NCBI RefSeq assembly: GCF_021560175.1
Contig: NZ_CP091110.1
Span: forward strand, 4,342,501-4,406,500
Length of the DNA stretch: 64,000 bases
Direction: 5' to 3'
Source of the DNA: Neobacillus drentensis
Lineage (GTDB): Bacteria > Bacillota > Bacilli > Bacillales > Cytobacillaceae
In this document: piece by piece, positions 28,968 to 37,360 of the stretch
Numbering within the stretch: position 1 is the first letter of the stretch
Layout of the letters: every line of letters begins with the position of its first letter
Made by a program: the position numbers and the translations under genes
The notes under the pieces: model-generated
Told to the model about the DNA's origin: nothing
Databases searched by the model: none
The model's input: the letters and a program-made list of their open reading frames with translations, nothing else

Positions 28968-29010
28968 ACAAAAAAATCTCCTACCGTATCATGATAGGAG
29001 ATTTTTTATT
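28968..29010 (-). terminator. Rho-independent terminator after gudB
   Basis: AAAAAATCTCCTA / TAGGAGATTTTTT stem with an 11-nt loop and T tract on the minus strand. It lies ~45 nt downstream of gudB and separates it from ypdA. Confidence 0.9.
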
Positions 29011-29052
29011 TAGTTTCAACAAACAAAACTTTTAATCATGTTACTTATTTGG

Positions 29053-30333
29053 TTAAATCCAGCCTCTGAAGCGGCTGGCCTCTGCCATTTTCCTTACCCC
29101 GACCATATAGGCAGCAAGCCGCATATCCACTCTGCGAGTTTGCGCAGTATCATATATATTCATAAATGATTTGACCATTACTTTTTCTAGTTTTTCTTCT
29201 ACTTCTTCTTCTGTCCAATAATACCCTTGATTATTTTGAACCCATTCAAAGTAGGAAACCGTAACGCCACCAGCTGATGCTAGAACATCTGGAACAAGCA
29301 GAATACCACGTTCAGTTAAAATTTCTGTTGCCTCCAAGGTTGTTGGACCATTGGCAGCCTCGACCACAATTTTCGCACGAATATTATGAGCATTTTCAGC
29401 TGTAATTTGATTTTCAATAGCCGCAGGAACTAAAATATCACAATCAAGCTCAAGTAATTCTTTATTTGAAATCGTATTATTGAATAATTTTGTGACAGTT
29501 CCGAAGCTATCCCGTCTATCTAATAAATAGTCGATGTCTAGACCATTAGGATCATATAATGCACCATAAGCATCTGAAATACCGATTACGATAGCACCGG
29601 CATCATGCATGAACTTAGATAAATAACTTCCTGCATTTCCAAAGCCTTGAACGACTACCTTGGCTCCTTCAATTTGAATGCCTTTCTTTTTAGCAGCTTC
29701 ACGAATACAGATGGTCACCCCTTTTGCGGTTGCAGATTCTCGACCATGGGAGCCTCCTAATACAAGCGGCTTTCCTGTGATAAATCCTGGAGAATTGAAT
29801 TCATCAATTCGGCTATATTCGTCCATCATCCAGGCCATAATTTGTGAATTAGTAAATACATCCGGAGCAGGGATATCCTTTGTTGGTCCAACAATTTGAC
29901 TGATTGCTCTCACGTAGCCACGACTAAGTCTTTCAAGCTCTCTAAAAGACATGTCCCGCGGATCGCAGACAATTCCGCCTTTCCCTCCGCCATATGGGAG
30001 ATCGACAATCCCGCATTTCAAACTCATCCATATTGAAAGGGCTTTCACTTCCGTTTCAGTTACATTAGGATGAAAACGAATACCGCCCTTTGTTGGTCCG
30101 ACTGCATCATTATGTTGTGCACGGTATCCAGTAAATATTTTAATAGAACCGTCATCCATTCTGATTGGAATTTTGACTGTCAGCAAACGTAATGGCTCTT
30201 TTAAAAGCTCATATACTTCTTCAGGATAACCTAACTTTTCAAGGGCTTTATGTATAACGGTTTGTGTTGATTTCAACACATCGTGGTGCTCTCCCTCTTG
30301 ATTAGTTTGACCATTTGCTTTTTCGGCAACCAT
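29053..30333 (-). CDS. gudB: NAD-specific glutamate dehydrogenase
   Basis: Catabolic enzyme, glutamate to 2-oxoglutarate and ammonia. The 426-aa protein has the Glu/Leu/Phe/Val dehydrogenase core: GGGKGGIV with the catalytic lysine segment, DIPAPDVFTNSQIMAW, and the NAD motif VVQGFGNAG. It has a single copy of the TEVKALS segment, so it lacks the nine-base duplication that inactivates gudB in the B. subtilis 168 lineage. The name gudB rather than rocG is chosen because ypdA is the neighbour. The ribosome site is TAGGAGGATTTTAA. Confidence 0.93.
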   Translation of the reverse strand: MVAEKANGQTNQEGEHHDVLKSTQTVIHKALEKLGYPEEVYELLKEPLRLLTVKIPIRMDDGSIKIFTGYRAQHNDAVGPTKGGIRFHPNVTETEVKALSIWMSLKCGIVDLPYGGGKGGIVCDPRDMSFRELERLSRGYVRAISQIVGPTKDIPAPDVFTNSQIMAWMMDEYSRIDEFNSPGFITGKPLVLGGSHGRESATAKGVTICIREAAKKKGIQIEGAKVVVQGFGNAGSYLSKFMHDAGAIVIGISDAYGALYDPNGLDIDYLLDRRDSFGTVTKLFNNTISNKELLELDCDILVPAAIENQITAENAHNIRAKIVVEAANGPTTLEATEILTERGILLVPDVLASAGGVTVSYFEWVQNNQGYYWTEEEVEEKLEKVMVKSFMNIYDTAQTRRVDMRLAAYMVGVRKMAEASRFRGWI

Positions 30334-30494
30334 TTAAAATCCTCCTAGAAAATGCTTTACGAATGTTGTCTTCTTTCAGAGACAAGTATACACGTTTCAT
30401 TGATTTATGCAAGAAGAAAAACCAAGACTAAATCTTAATTTGTAAACGCTGCGCTAAAATTTAAACCTAACAAAGTATGGAGGTTTAAAAGACC

Positions 30495-30520
30495 TTATAA
30501 AGGGGCATCCGCCCCTTTAG
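30495..30520 (-). terminator. Possible terminator after mecB
   Basis: AAAGGGGC-ATCC-GCCCCTTT stem (30499-30518), ~25 nt after the mecB stop. The following minus-strand sequence is only moderately T-rich. Confidence 0.55.
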
Positions 30521-30541
30521 GGTGATATTGATCCAATCAAG

Positions 30542-31123
30542 TTATTTAAAAAAATGGAGGATTGTTTCAACAGCAAATTGTTTCATCACAGGCTTACCAT
30601 ATTCAGCAAGAACGTATGGACTTAGAATAGATGGGGTGCCAAACTCCGATAAAATACAGGCAACCATTTCTTTTTTATCAGTTTCGACCTCATCCATTAC
30701 AAGGTAATAGCGGTTATGCATGGCATAAAGGCTTCCACCAAAAATGTCTATAATTGATAATCTTTTGGCTAGGCCTACTAAATCCTCAAATTCATTAAAC
30801 TCGTATAAGAGAGCTTCACAGCCTTCAACTCTTACCTGCATTTCAATATACCCATCGTATAATAATTCTTCATCGTCTTTTACTTCATCAACGGTAATGA
30901 TTAAAATCATTCCTTGAGCCTGAAGGGAGAAAATTTCTACAGCTACAGAACCCTGGATATCAACATCAAATTCCTCACTTGCCTCTTCGAGCATATCATG
31001 AAAAAGCTGATTCCATTTACTAGAATCCTTCCAAATATCCTCTTTTGAAAGTCCTCTTTCAAATAAATCATCAGAGGTTAAAAATATTTTTATTTTATTG
31101 GCCGTTAAGCGTTCTAAGCGCAT
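30542..31123 (-). CDS. mecB: MecA paralog YpbH (MecB), ClpC adaptor
   Basis: The 193-aa protein has the MecA-type N-terminal substrate-binding part (MRLERLTANKIKIFLTSDDL), a short acidic linker, and a C-terminal ClpC-binding part with SLYAMHNRYYLVM. In B. subtilis the paralog YpbH delivers substrates to ClpCP and affects competence and sporulation. Locus and sequence (FSLQAQGMI segment) match YpbH rather than MecA. It is monocistronic, with its own GGGGG ribosome site. Confidence 0.9.
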   Translation of the reverse strand: MRLERLTANKIKIFLTSDDLFERGLSKEDIWKDSSKWNQLFHDMLEEASEEFDVDIQGSVAVEIFSLQAQGMILIITVDEVKDDEELLYDGYIEMQVRVEGCEALLYEFNEFEDLVGLAKRLSIIDIFGGSLYAMHNRYYLVMDEVETDKKEMVACILSEFGTPSILSPYVLAEYGKPVMKQFAVETILHFFK

Positions 31124-31197
31124 GCTTTTGCCCCCTGCCGTGACGTAACTCTTGTTTTCAGTGTATGCCGCAGGGAATCTTTGGTGAATTGTCTAAC

Positions 31198-31986
31198 TTA
31201 GCCTATCTTTTCTAAACCTCGTTTAAGTGTAATAAGATGCGTTTCAGCAGGAGCTCCTAACCGTAAGGGCACAGTTGTTGTTCCATAGCCGTTACTAATT
31301 AACAGGATTGTATTTTTAAGTTTTTTTAAGCTTCCTCTTGGATACGGGCTATACCCCAAAATATGTATTTGTCCGCCATGGGTATGTCCGCTCAGTACCA
31401 GCTGAATATTATGCTCAGGTAAAATCTTATCTGTAATGGTTGGAATATGACAAGCTAAGATTTTAAAACTGCCCTCCTCGGCATCCATAAGCGCAAAATC
31501 AAGCCGGTCTCGCTCCTGGCTGCAGTCATCAACCCCCAAGAGAGATAATTTATCCCCACGATTTGACTCAAAAGTAACGGCTGTATTATCCAAGACTTTT
31601 ATACCCATATCGAGCAATATTGCATCCAATTTACGAAAATCCACTTCATAATCATTATTTCCCCAGACAAAATAAGCAGGTCCCACTTGTTTTAATTTCC
31701 GCAAATTTTCCTTTACTTGCGAAAAGGATACCCCTTTTTCCATCAAGTCTCCTCCGATTATAACAAAGTCGGCTTTCCCTTTTACATTCTGAATAATACG
31801 ATCGGAAATAACCCGTCTATGAATATCCGAAATAAAAAAAATGGTCACCTTGCCAAACGAGTCAGGAAAATCTGGAAAGGTTATCTCATGCTCTACCACT
31901 TTATTTAAAAAGGCCTCTCTCACCATAAATAAGAAGAGACAGATACCTCCCAATAACAATAAAACGATTATCCCCCATATAATCAT
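31198..31986 (-). CDS. ypbG: Membrane-anchored metallophosphoesterase YpbG
   Basis: Calcineurin-like phosphoesterase of 262 aa with an N-terminal membrane helix (residues ~2-21) and the metal-binding motif series SDIHRR, GGDLMEKG, GNNDYEV and GHTHGGQ. It is expected to hydrolyse phosphoester bonds, but the substrate is unknown. The ATG at 31986 follows GGAGGGAGAACAAG. In the first motif, SDIHRR has Arg where many relatives have DxHxG or DLH. Confidence 0.85.
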   Translation of the reverse strand: MIIWGIIVLLLLGGICLFLFMVREAFLNKVVEHEITFPDFPDSFGKVTIFFISDIHRRVISDRIIQNVKGKADFVIIGGDLMEKGVSFSQVKENLRKLKQVGPAYFVWGNNDYEVDFRKLDAILLDMGIKVLDNTAVTFESNRGDKLSLLGVDDCSQERDRLDFALMDAEEGSFKILACHIPTITDKILPEHNIQLVLSGHTHGGQIHILGYSPYPRGSLKKLKNTILLISNGYGTTTVPLRLGAPAETHLITLKRGLEKIG

Positions 31987-32039
31987 CTTGTTCTCCCTCC
32001 TCAACAGTTCTACGGAAATCATACCATAAAGACGACTTA

Positions 32040-32085
32040 AACTAAAAAAATCCCCCCATACAATGTATGAGAAGGATTTTCTTTC
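32040..32085 (-). terminator. Probable terminator after the CBS-domain gene
   Basis: AAAATCC ... GGATTTT outer stem around an inner CATACA/TGTATG stem, then TTT on the minus strand. It lies directly after the CBS gene stop. The stem has bulges. Confidence 0.6.
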
Positions 32086-32097
32086 TTTCCCTTGATT

Positions 32098-32730
32098 TTA
32101 ATCCTCATGTATATCTAGAATACGGAAGCCGTGTTCTTCGAGCTTCTTAGTAAACCTGTCAATATTGTCTTTCTTTTCAATCTTCATCACAATTCTGCGT
32201 ACAAGCTTATCGGTTTCATCGAACGTAACAAGAGAGATGATGTGCTCATGGAATTGATGGGCTATTTCTGATAGCCTTGCAATCCTTCCTTCCGTCTCAA
32301 CTGATGTAAACGCAATCCTTACTCCCGGTCGATTTACACCAAATGCACTTTCAAATGCAGTTAAACAATCAGATCGTGTGACTACCCCATGAAAGGTCTT
32401 CCCATTATCAACCACAGCTAATAATGGGAAATCCTTCAAATCAAGAAGTGTTTTTTCAAATAATTCCCCACCTAGCAAAAACTGATCTTCATGGGATGCA
32501 ATATCCCCCACCACTGTCGATGTCAGATATTCATCCTTTTGTTTCCCGGACTTAAAAAAACCTTCATATATATTAAATCTTGTTACAACACCTACATATT
32601 TATTACCCATTAAAACAGGGAGCCCATCAATTTGGTGTTTTTCTAACAGCTCCAGTGCATCCTTAAGGGTTACATCAGGTTGAGTGGTAATACACTCATG
32701 CTTGGGGATCATAATATTTTTAACAAACAC
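32098..32730 (-). CDS. CBS-domain protein with C-terminal ACT-like region
   Basis: The 210-aa protein has two CBS motifs, residues ~1-55 (DALELLEKHQIDGLPVL) and ~75-125 (LKDFPLLAVVDNGKTFHGVV), which normally bind adenine nucleotides. These are followed by an ~80-residue ACT-like segment (VETEGRIARLSEIAHQFHEH), an arrangement like AcuB-type proteins. The start is GTG at 32730 with GAGGTG upstream. It is divergent from cotJABC. I do not know a B. subtilis counterpart here; the function is probably sensing, but unproven. Confidence 0.75.
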   Translation of the reverse strand: MFVKNIMIPKHECITTQPDVTLKDALELLEKHQIDGLPVLMGNKYVGVVTRFNIYEGFFKSGKQKDEYLTSTVVGDIASHEDQFLLGGELFEKTLLDLKDFPLLAVVDNGKTFHGVVTRSDCLTAFESAFGVNRPGVRIAFTSVETEGRIARLSEIAHQFHEHIISLVTFDETDKLVRRIVMKIEKKDNIDRFTKKLEEHGFRILDIHED

Positions 32731-32815
32731 TTACTATCACCTCATAAATTAGTCCTATATCCATTATTATACATCTACCATACCATTAAAAACCCCTCTT
32801 ATTATTAAAGTTTTA

Positions 32816-32845
32816 TGTCATGTAACGGAAATACTCTCATAAGAT
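32816..32845 (+). promoter_or_regulatory. Candidate SigE promoter of cotJABC
   Basis: TGTCAT (32816-32821) and CATAAGAT (32838-32845) with a 16-nt spacer, 30 nt upstream of the cotJA start. The -10 fits the SigE pattern. In B. subtilis cotJ is a SigE operon. Confidence 0.5.
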
Positions 32846-32875
32846 TAAATGATATCGAAATAAGGGAGGGCAACT

Positions 32876-33106
32876 ATGAATACACATTTTAAAACCTATC
32901 ATCCCTATGCTAGTCCGTTTGACCCTTGTCCACCAATCCTTGAGAAGACATATTCCACACCACCCAATTTATATATGGGCTTTCAGCCGCCAAATTTGCC
33001 CCAATTCACCCCGCTTGAAGCACTTAGGGCAGGGACATTGTGGAAAGCCTTTCATGACCCTTGGTTTAGCCCGCTTGAACCAGGTAAAGGGGGACTCCCG
33101 CAATGA
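32876..33106 (+). CDS. cotJA: Spore coat protein CotJA
   Basis: A 76-aa Pro- and Tyr-rich coat protein with YHPYASPFDPCPPI near the start and FTPLEALRAGTLWKAFHDPW near the end, as in B. subtilis CotJA, where it is needed to load CotJC into the coat. It is the first gene of cotJA-cotJB-cotJC, on the plus strand against the general direction of the region. Its stop overlaps the cotJB start (ATGA). The ribosome site is AAGGGAGGGCAACT. Confidence 0.95.
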   Translation: MNTHFKTYHPYASPFDPCPPILEKTYSTPPNLYMGFQPPNLPQFTPLEALRAGTLWKAFHDPWFSPLEPGKGGLPQ

Positions 33107-33363
33107 AACAAGTTCCTGCGGAATATTATCAACTAATGGAACAGCTTCAAGCTGTGGACTTTGTATTAGTTGAGTTAACCTTGTACTTAGATACACATAA
33201 TGATGATCAAGAAGCTATTAATCAATTTAATCATTATGCCAAAGAAAGAAAACGATTAAAAAAATTATTTGAGAGCCAGTTTGGACCTTTACAGCAATAT
33301 GGAAACAGCTACTCTGGTTATCCTTGGAACTGGGATGATGCACCATGGCCATGGCAAGTTTAA
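33103..33363 (+). CDS. cotJB: Spore coat protein CotJB
   Basis: Small 86-aa coat-associated protein, acidic and helical in the middle (LDTHNDDQEAINQFNHYAKE), with a Trp/Tyr-rich C-terminus (YPWNWDDAPWPWQ) typical of the family. It overlaps cotJA by four bases and precedes cotJC by 21 nt. Its role is assembly of the CotJ inner-coat layer; its biochemical activity is unknown. Confidence 0.95.
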   Translation: MKQVPAEYYQLMEQLQAVDFVLVELTLYLDTHNDDQEAINQFNHYAKERKRLKKLFESQFGPLQQYGNSYSGYPWNWDDAPWPWQV

Positions 33364-33384
33364 GATGGGGAGGGATTTCATCCA

Positions 33385-33954
33385 ATGTGGATTTACGAAA
33401 AAAAACTTCAATATCCTGTTCGGGTTAGTTCATGTAATCCAAGATTAGCTAAGTATTTGATTGAGCAATACGGCGGAGCCGATGGAGAATTAGCAGCTGC
33501 ACTTAGGTATTTAAATCAAAGGTACACAATTCCTGATAAGGTAATCGGCCTTTTGACAGATATTGGAACTGAAGAATTTGCTCATCTCGAAATGATTGCT
33601 ACTATGGTCTATAAATTAACGAAAGATGCTACACCTGAACAAATAAAAGCTGCAGGCATTGAGGATCATTATGTTGACCATGACAAGGCATTATTCTATC
33701 ATAATGCCGCGGGTGTTCCATTTACTGCCACTTATATTCAAGCTAAAGGGGACCCAATTGCCGACCTCTATGAGGATATTGCCGCTGAAGAAAAGGCGCG
33801 GGCTACTTATCAATGGATTATTAATATTAGCGATGATCCAGATTTAAATGATGGATTAAGATTTTTACGGGAAAGAGAAATTATTCATTCACAGCGATTC
33901 CGCGAGGCTGTCGAAATCTTAAAAGAAGAACAGGGTAAAAAGAAAATCTTTTAA
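33385..33954 (+). CDS. cotJC: Manganese-catalase-like spore coat protein CotJC
   Basis: The 189-aa four-helix-bundle protein of the Mn-catalase family has dimetal ligand motifs GTEEFAHLEM (Glu and His) and a second Glu/His set in AAEEKARATYQWI and REREIIHSQRF. In the family it may protect the spore from peroxide, though in B. subtilis the role is mostly structural. It is last of the cotJ operon, followed by a strong terminator. Confidence 0.95.
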   Translation: MWIYEKKLQYPVRVSSCNPRLAKYLIEQYGGADGELAAALRYLNQRYTIPDKVIGLLTDIGTEEFAHLEMIATMVYKLTKDATPEQIKAAGIEDHYVDHDKALFYHNAAGVPFTATYIQAKGDPIADLYEDIAAEEKARATYQWIINISDDPDLNDGLRFLREREIIHSQRFREAVEILKEEQGKKKIF

Positions 33955-33960
33955 TTCGTA

Positions 33961-33993
33961 ATAAGAAGCAGTTGAAGGTCTGCTTCTTATTTT
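33961..33993. terminator. Terminator between cotJC and ypbF
   Basis: ATAAGAAGCA / TGCTTCTTAT stem with a 10-nt loop, followed by eight T on the plus strand. It terminates cotJABC. The T tract overlaps the end of the convergent gene. Confidence 0.9.
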
Positions 33994-34442
33994 TTTTCAT
34001 GGTATAGGTTAATATCATATTGCTTTTTCATTATTTCAAAGACAATATGCCGATTTTTCCATTCCTCTTCCTTTTTCCACAAATCCTTACTCCGATCAAC
34101 AATTTCGCATCGCAACTCTTGATATTCCTTTTCCTTCTTTTCCTTTTGCTGTTTTAACAAATTCATAGCCCCAAACCCGACAATTGTGAAAGCCAACAAG
34201 TAAACAGCAACGGCATCATTTAATACCGCCGACAACATGGCTAAAAAAGAAAATGAAAATGGTTTTACGAAAGTAATATAGAAATACACAGTAAATATAA
34301 AGGCAAAAAAGAGTGTTGCATAAACCGATAGATAATGCCACATTTTAATGTCATCAAATTTCTTCTTTCTCTTTCTTACATTCTCTAACATTTGTTTGGT
34401 TGCCTGATCGGTATATTCTAGTTTTTGAATTGCTGCATCCAT
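33987..34442 (-). CDS. ypbF: Membrane protein YpbF-like (DUF2663)
   Basis: A 151-aa protein with two membrane helices, about residues 39-62 and 70-94, between a basic N-terminal helix and a long charged coiled-coil tail (KQQKEKKEKEYQEL). The ATG at 34442 follows GAGGGTGACAGAG; the GTG three codons upstream overlaps that site. Locus next to ypbE matches B. subtilis ypbF. Function unknown. Confidence 0.75.
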   Translation of the reverse strand: MDAAIQKLEYTDQATKQMLENVRKRKKKFDDIKMWHYLSVYATLFFAFIFTVYFYITFVKPFSFSFLAMLSAVLNDAVAVYLLAFTIVGFGAMNLLKQQKEKKEKEYQELRCEIVDRSKDLWKKEEEWKNRHIVFEIMKKQYDINLYHEKK

Positions 34443-34531
34443 CTCTGTCACCCTCCCTATTTCGATATATATATTTATGTTCTTGTCCTATAAATTATGT
34501 TGGGAAACAAAAAAAACCGATCAAAGATCGG

Positions 34532-35248
34532 CTAATTTAAAGGTATTTTGAGTACTTGACCAACATATATATTTTCATTTTGCAGATTATTAGTTCTCTT
34601 GATAATGGTGACACCACTTTTAGAATGGTAATACCTTATCGCTAGTTTAAACAATGTTTCTTGAGGCTTTACCTTATGATAAATAATTTTACTATTTTTT
34701 TGGGGTGCAGTTGGTATGGGTTGACTTTTTACTGCCTCGATTGGCTGACTATTTTTATCTGATACCTGCTGATCAGCTGTCCCTTGATTTGATGTTGGAA
34801 AAGACGTTTCAGCAGGGCTATTCGCTGGCTGCTCAACCTGTGTGGAAGTTTCTACACTTTTTTCCTCAGGACCCGTTACCTTTTCATCATCTTGAGCAGG
34901 TTTTGATGATTCTTCTAACATATCTTCATTAACCGGAATAGACTTTTCAAGATTAATGGTTTCATATCCAACTGAACTTCCAGAAGTTTTTTGTGTTCCA
35001 TTGACTTTCCCGCCACTGTCCCGATAGGAAATGACACTAAAAATAATGATGGGAAGGAGAATAAAACATAAAACTAATAGCCGGATAACAGGATATTTAA
35101 CCTTCCATTTAGTTTTCTTTCTTTTTTGTCTGTGGACCTGCTCCCTTGGCGGCAGTTTTTCATTGTCACCATCCACTTTTTCATTTATTTTTTGAATCCG
35201 TTGTTTTAATCGTTCCGCTTGGTCTCTGTATGGTTCTTCTTTATTCAC
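34532..35248 (-). CDS. ypbE: LysM-domain membrane protein YpbE
   Basis: A 238-aa protein: basic cytoplasmic N-terminus, one membrane helix (about residues 56-75), a Ser/Thr/Gln/Pro-rich spacer, and a C-terminal LysM domain (YHKVKPQETLFKLAIRYYH ... IYVGQVLKIP). It is therefore anchored in the membrane with a peptidoglycan-binding head outside. The start is GTG at 35248 behind GGGAGGAGC. It overlaps the end of ypbD by eight bases, indicating coupling. Function unknown. Confidence 0.8.
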   Translation of the reverse strand: MNKEEPYRDQAERLKQRIQKINEKVDGDNEKLPPREQVHRQKRKKTKWKVKYPVIRLLVLCFILLPIIIFSVISYRDSGGKVNGTQKTSGSSVGYETINLEKSIPVNEDMLEESSKPAQDDEKVTGPEEKSVETSTQVEQPANSPAETSFPTSNQGTADQQVSDKNSQPIEAVKSQPIPTAPQKNSKIIYHKVKPQETLFKLAIRYYHSKSGVTIIKRTNNLQNENIYVGQVLKIPLN

Positions 35249-35849
35249 AGAGCTGCTCCTCCCTGTTCTGATCATCTGTTTTCTTTCTAAATTTTATATA
35301 TACTCCCAGAAGAAAGTCTATGACAAAATGCATCATAATGGTCACTGCTAAATTACCAGTCCATTTATAAATAAATCCTATCAAAAAACTTAACAGAATA
35401 ATATTCAAAAAGAGGTACCAGTTAAAGAGGTATCGATAATGAATAATGGCAAAAATTATACTTGCCATGATTAGACCAACCTTTGTTTGGATAATTCCCC
35501 GGAAAAGCAATTCTTCGCTAAACGCAACAAAAAAAGCAATGACAAATGTATGAACTACATGTCTATTTTTAAAGATTCTCTCATTTAATCCCCCGTCATC
35601 ATAATAGGATGCAGGCAGCCATTTCATTAACAAAATATCAGCTATTACAATGATTACTCCTGCAGGAATACCTATTGTAAGGATATGGTCGTCATTCAAA
35701 TCTATATTTTGCAGATAAGAAAAATGATCAAACAAAATAGCTCCCAAGATAAGTGAGATAACTAAAAGGATGACTTGCGTAAGGTATAAGTGAGATAACA
35801 GCTCTTTATCTGTTAAATCTGCGATAATTTGGTTATACTTTCTTTTCAT
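35241..35849 (-). CDS. ypbD: CPBP-family intramembrane metalloprotease YpbD
   Basis: A 202-aa polytopic membrane protein of the CAAX-protease/bacteriocin-processing family. It has the motif SEELLFRGIIQ (EExxxR) and downstream histidine segments, SIIFAIIHYRY and MMHFVIDFLLG. Its ATG overlaps the recQ stop by four bases. The substrate is unknown; B. subtilis has the same gene here. It is probably co-transcribed with ypbB, recQ and ypbE. Confidence 0.85.
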   Translation of the reverse strand: MKRKYNQIIADLTDKELLSHLYLTQVILLVISLILGAILFDHFSYLQNIDLNDDHILTIGIPAGVIIVIADILLMKWLPASYYDDGGLNERIFKNRHVVHTFVIAFFVAFSEELLFRGIIQTKVGLIMASIIFAIIHYRYLFNWYLFLNIILLSFLIGFIYKWTGNLAVTIMMHFVIDFLLGVYIKFRKKTDDQNREEQLCE

Positions 35850-37360
35850 TCACTCAACTCACATTTAATTAGAATTTTGGCAAGGTAGTCCTTCCAGTTC
35901 TCTTCACGAGCTTGTATGGATGGTGTATTTATATGTGTTTGGTAATCATTTAAATTTACTCCGCATATATCACAACAGCATGGAATCTTCTGGAACCTGT
36001 CTTCGGCAAAGTACTGTAAAATAAATTCTCGCCTGCATGTTTCGGCATCGACCAGTTTTTTCATATAGAAGATATTATCATGCTTTAGCTTAAATCTTTC
36101 CCTTACAAACTCTTTAAGTGAAGTTTTTAACATCTCAAGATTAGTGATCTGGTGGTCTGGATGATTCACATATTCCTTTATGATTCGCCATTGGATTTCT
36201 GAAAACCCGCCCAGTGTACTTAACTCCTGATTTAATTCAATTACACCATCGTTTAACATACGCTGATTGATTAATTTTGTAAATAACCAATCGATTTGCT
36301 GCTCAGATGGCAATTCACCCTCTACAAGTTGAAAAGGAAGCTGCTCATCACCTGGTGCATATAAAAGAATGGCGACACTCGGAAGCCCATCCCGCCCCGC
36401 CCTTCCAATCTCCTGGAGATACGACTCAATCTGCATCGGCATATGATAATGGATAATAAAACGAATATTTTCTTTATTGATTCCCATACCAAACGCACTT
36501 GTAGCACAAACAACATCCAGTTGATTATGAATAAACTGCTGTTGAATCAATACTCTCGTTGTTGCATCCAATCCCCCGTGATAGGCCATTGCTTGGCAAA
36601 TCCCTTTTTCCATTAAGAGAGACGCCATTTGATCAGCAGCCTTTTTACTAGAAAAATAGATAATACCAGGTTTTTGCAGTTGTGATACAAGTTCGATGAT
36701 TCGATTTTGCTTATCATGATAATCCGTTAATTTTTCAAAACGGAAAGCTATGTTAGGCCGATCAATGGTTGATTCTATTTTAATGATTTCATCATTTTCG
36801 AACCCAAGGGAAGTTACAATATCTTCGCGGACCTTTTTGGTTGCAGTTGCTGTAAGTGCAAGGGTTAAGGGATAGCCTAATTTCTTGCGGATATCACCTA
36901 ACTTTGAATAGTCGGGCCGGAAATCAAATCCCCATTGTGAAATACAATGAGCTTCGTCTACAACGAATAAAGAAATAGTAAGCCCCTGCAGAATCCTAAT
37001 AACAAATGGAACACTTAACATTTCAGGGGAAATAAAGATGAACTTATATTCTCTTAAATGACGAAGTACCTTATTTCTCTCTGTCAAAGAAAGAAAAGAG
37101 TTCAATGCAACAACTCTTTTCTCTCCTAATCGCTTCATTTGCTCTACCTGATCCTGCATTAAAGATAGTAAGGGAGAAATAATCAAAATCTGCCCACTAA
37201 AAATATAGCCAGGTAATTGGTAACACAATGATTTTCCTGTTCCTGTCGGGAGCATAGCTAATGTATGCTGACCAGAAAGTATGGAGGTTACCACCTCTTT
37301 TTGTCCTTTTTTAAAGGTAGAATAACCAAAGTACTTTTTTAAAAGAATTTCTAATTCCAT
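35846..37360 (-). CDS. recQ: RecQ-family DNA helicase (RecS type)
   Basis: ATP-dependent 3'-5' DNA helicase of 504 aa acting in repair and fork processing. Motifs: LPTGTGKSLCYQLP (Walker A), VDEAHCISQWGFDFRPDY, ALTATATKKVREDI, IIYFSSKKAADQ, and HYHMPMQIESYLQEIGRAGRDG, followed by a zinc-binding CCCDICG near the C-terminus. The compact size without an HRDC domain fits the shorter B. subtilis paralog RecS at this locus. It overlaps ypbB by ten bases and ypbD by four. Confidence 0.93.
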   Translation of the reverse strand: MELEILLKKYFGYSTFKKGQKEVVTSILSGQHTLAMLPTGTGKSLCYQLPGYIFSGQILIISPLLSLMQDQVEQMKRLGEKRVVALNSFLSLTERNKVLRHLREYKFIFISPEMLSVPFVIRILQGLTISLFVVDEAHCISQWGFDFRPDYSKLGDIRKKLGYPLTLALTATATKKVREDIVTSLGFENDEIIKIESTIDRPNIAFRFEKLTDYHDKQNRIIELVSQLQKPGIIYFSSKKAADQMASLLMEKGICQAMAYHGGLDATTRVLIQQQFIHNQLDVVCATSAFGMGINKENIRFIIHYHMPMQIESYLQEIGRAGRDGLPSVAILLYAPGDEQLPFQLVEGELPSEQQIDWLFTKLINQRMLNDGVIELNQELSTLGGFSEIQWRIIKEYVNHPDHQITNLEMLKTSLKEFVRERFKLKHDNIFYMKKLVDAETCRREFILQYFAEDRFQKIPCCCDICGVNLNDYQTHINTPSIQAREENWKDYLAKILIKCELSE

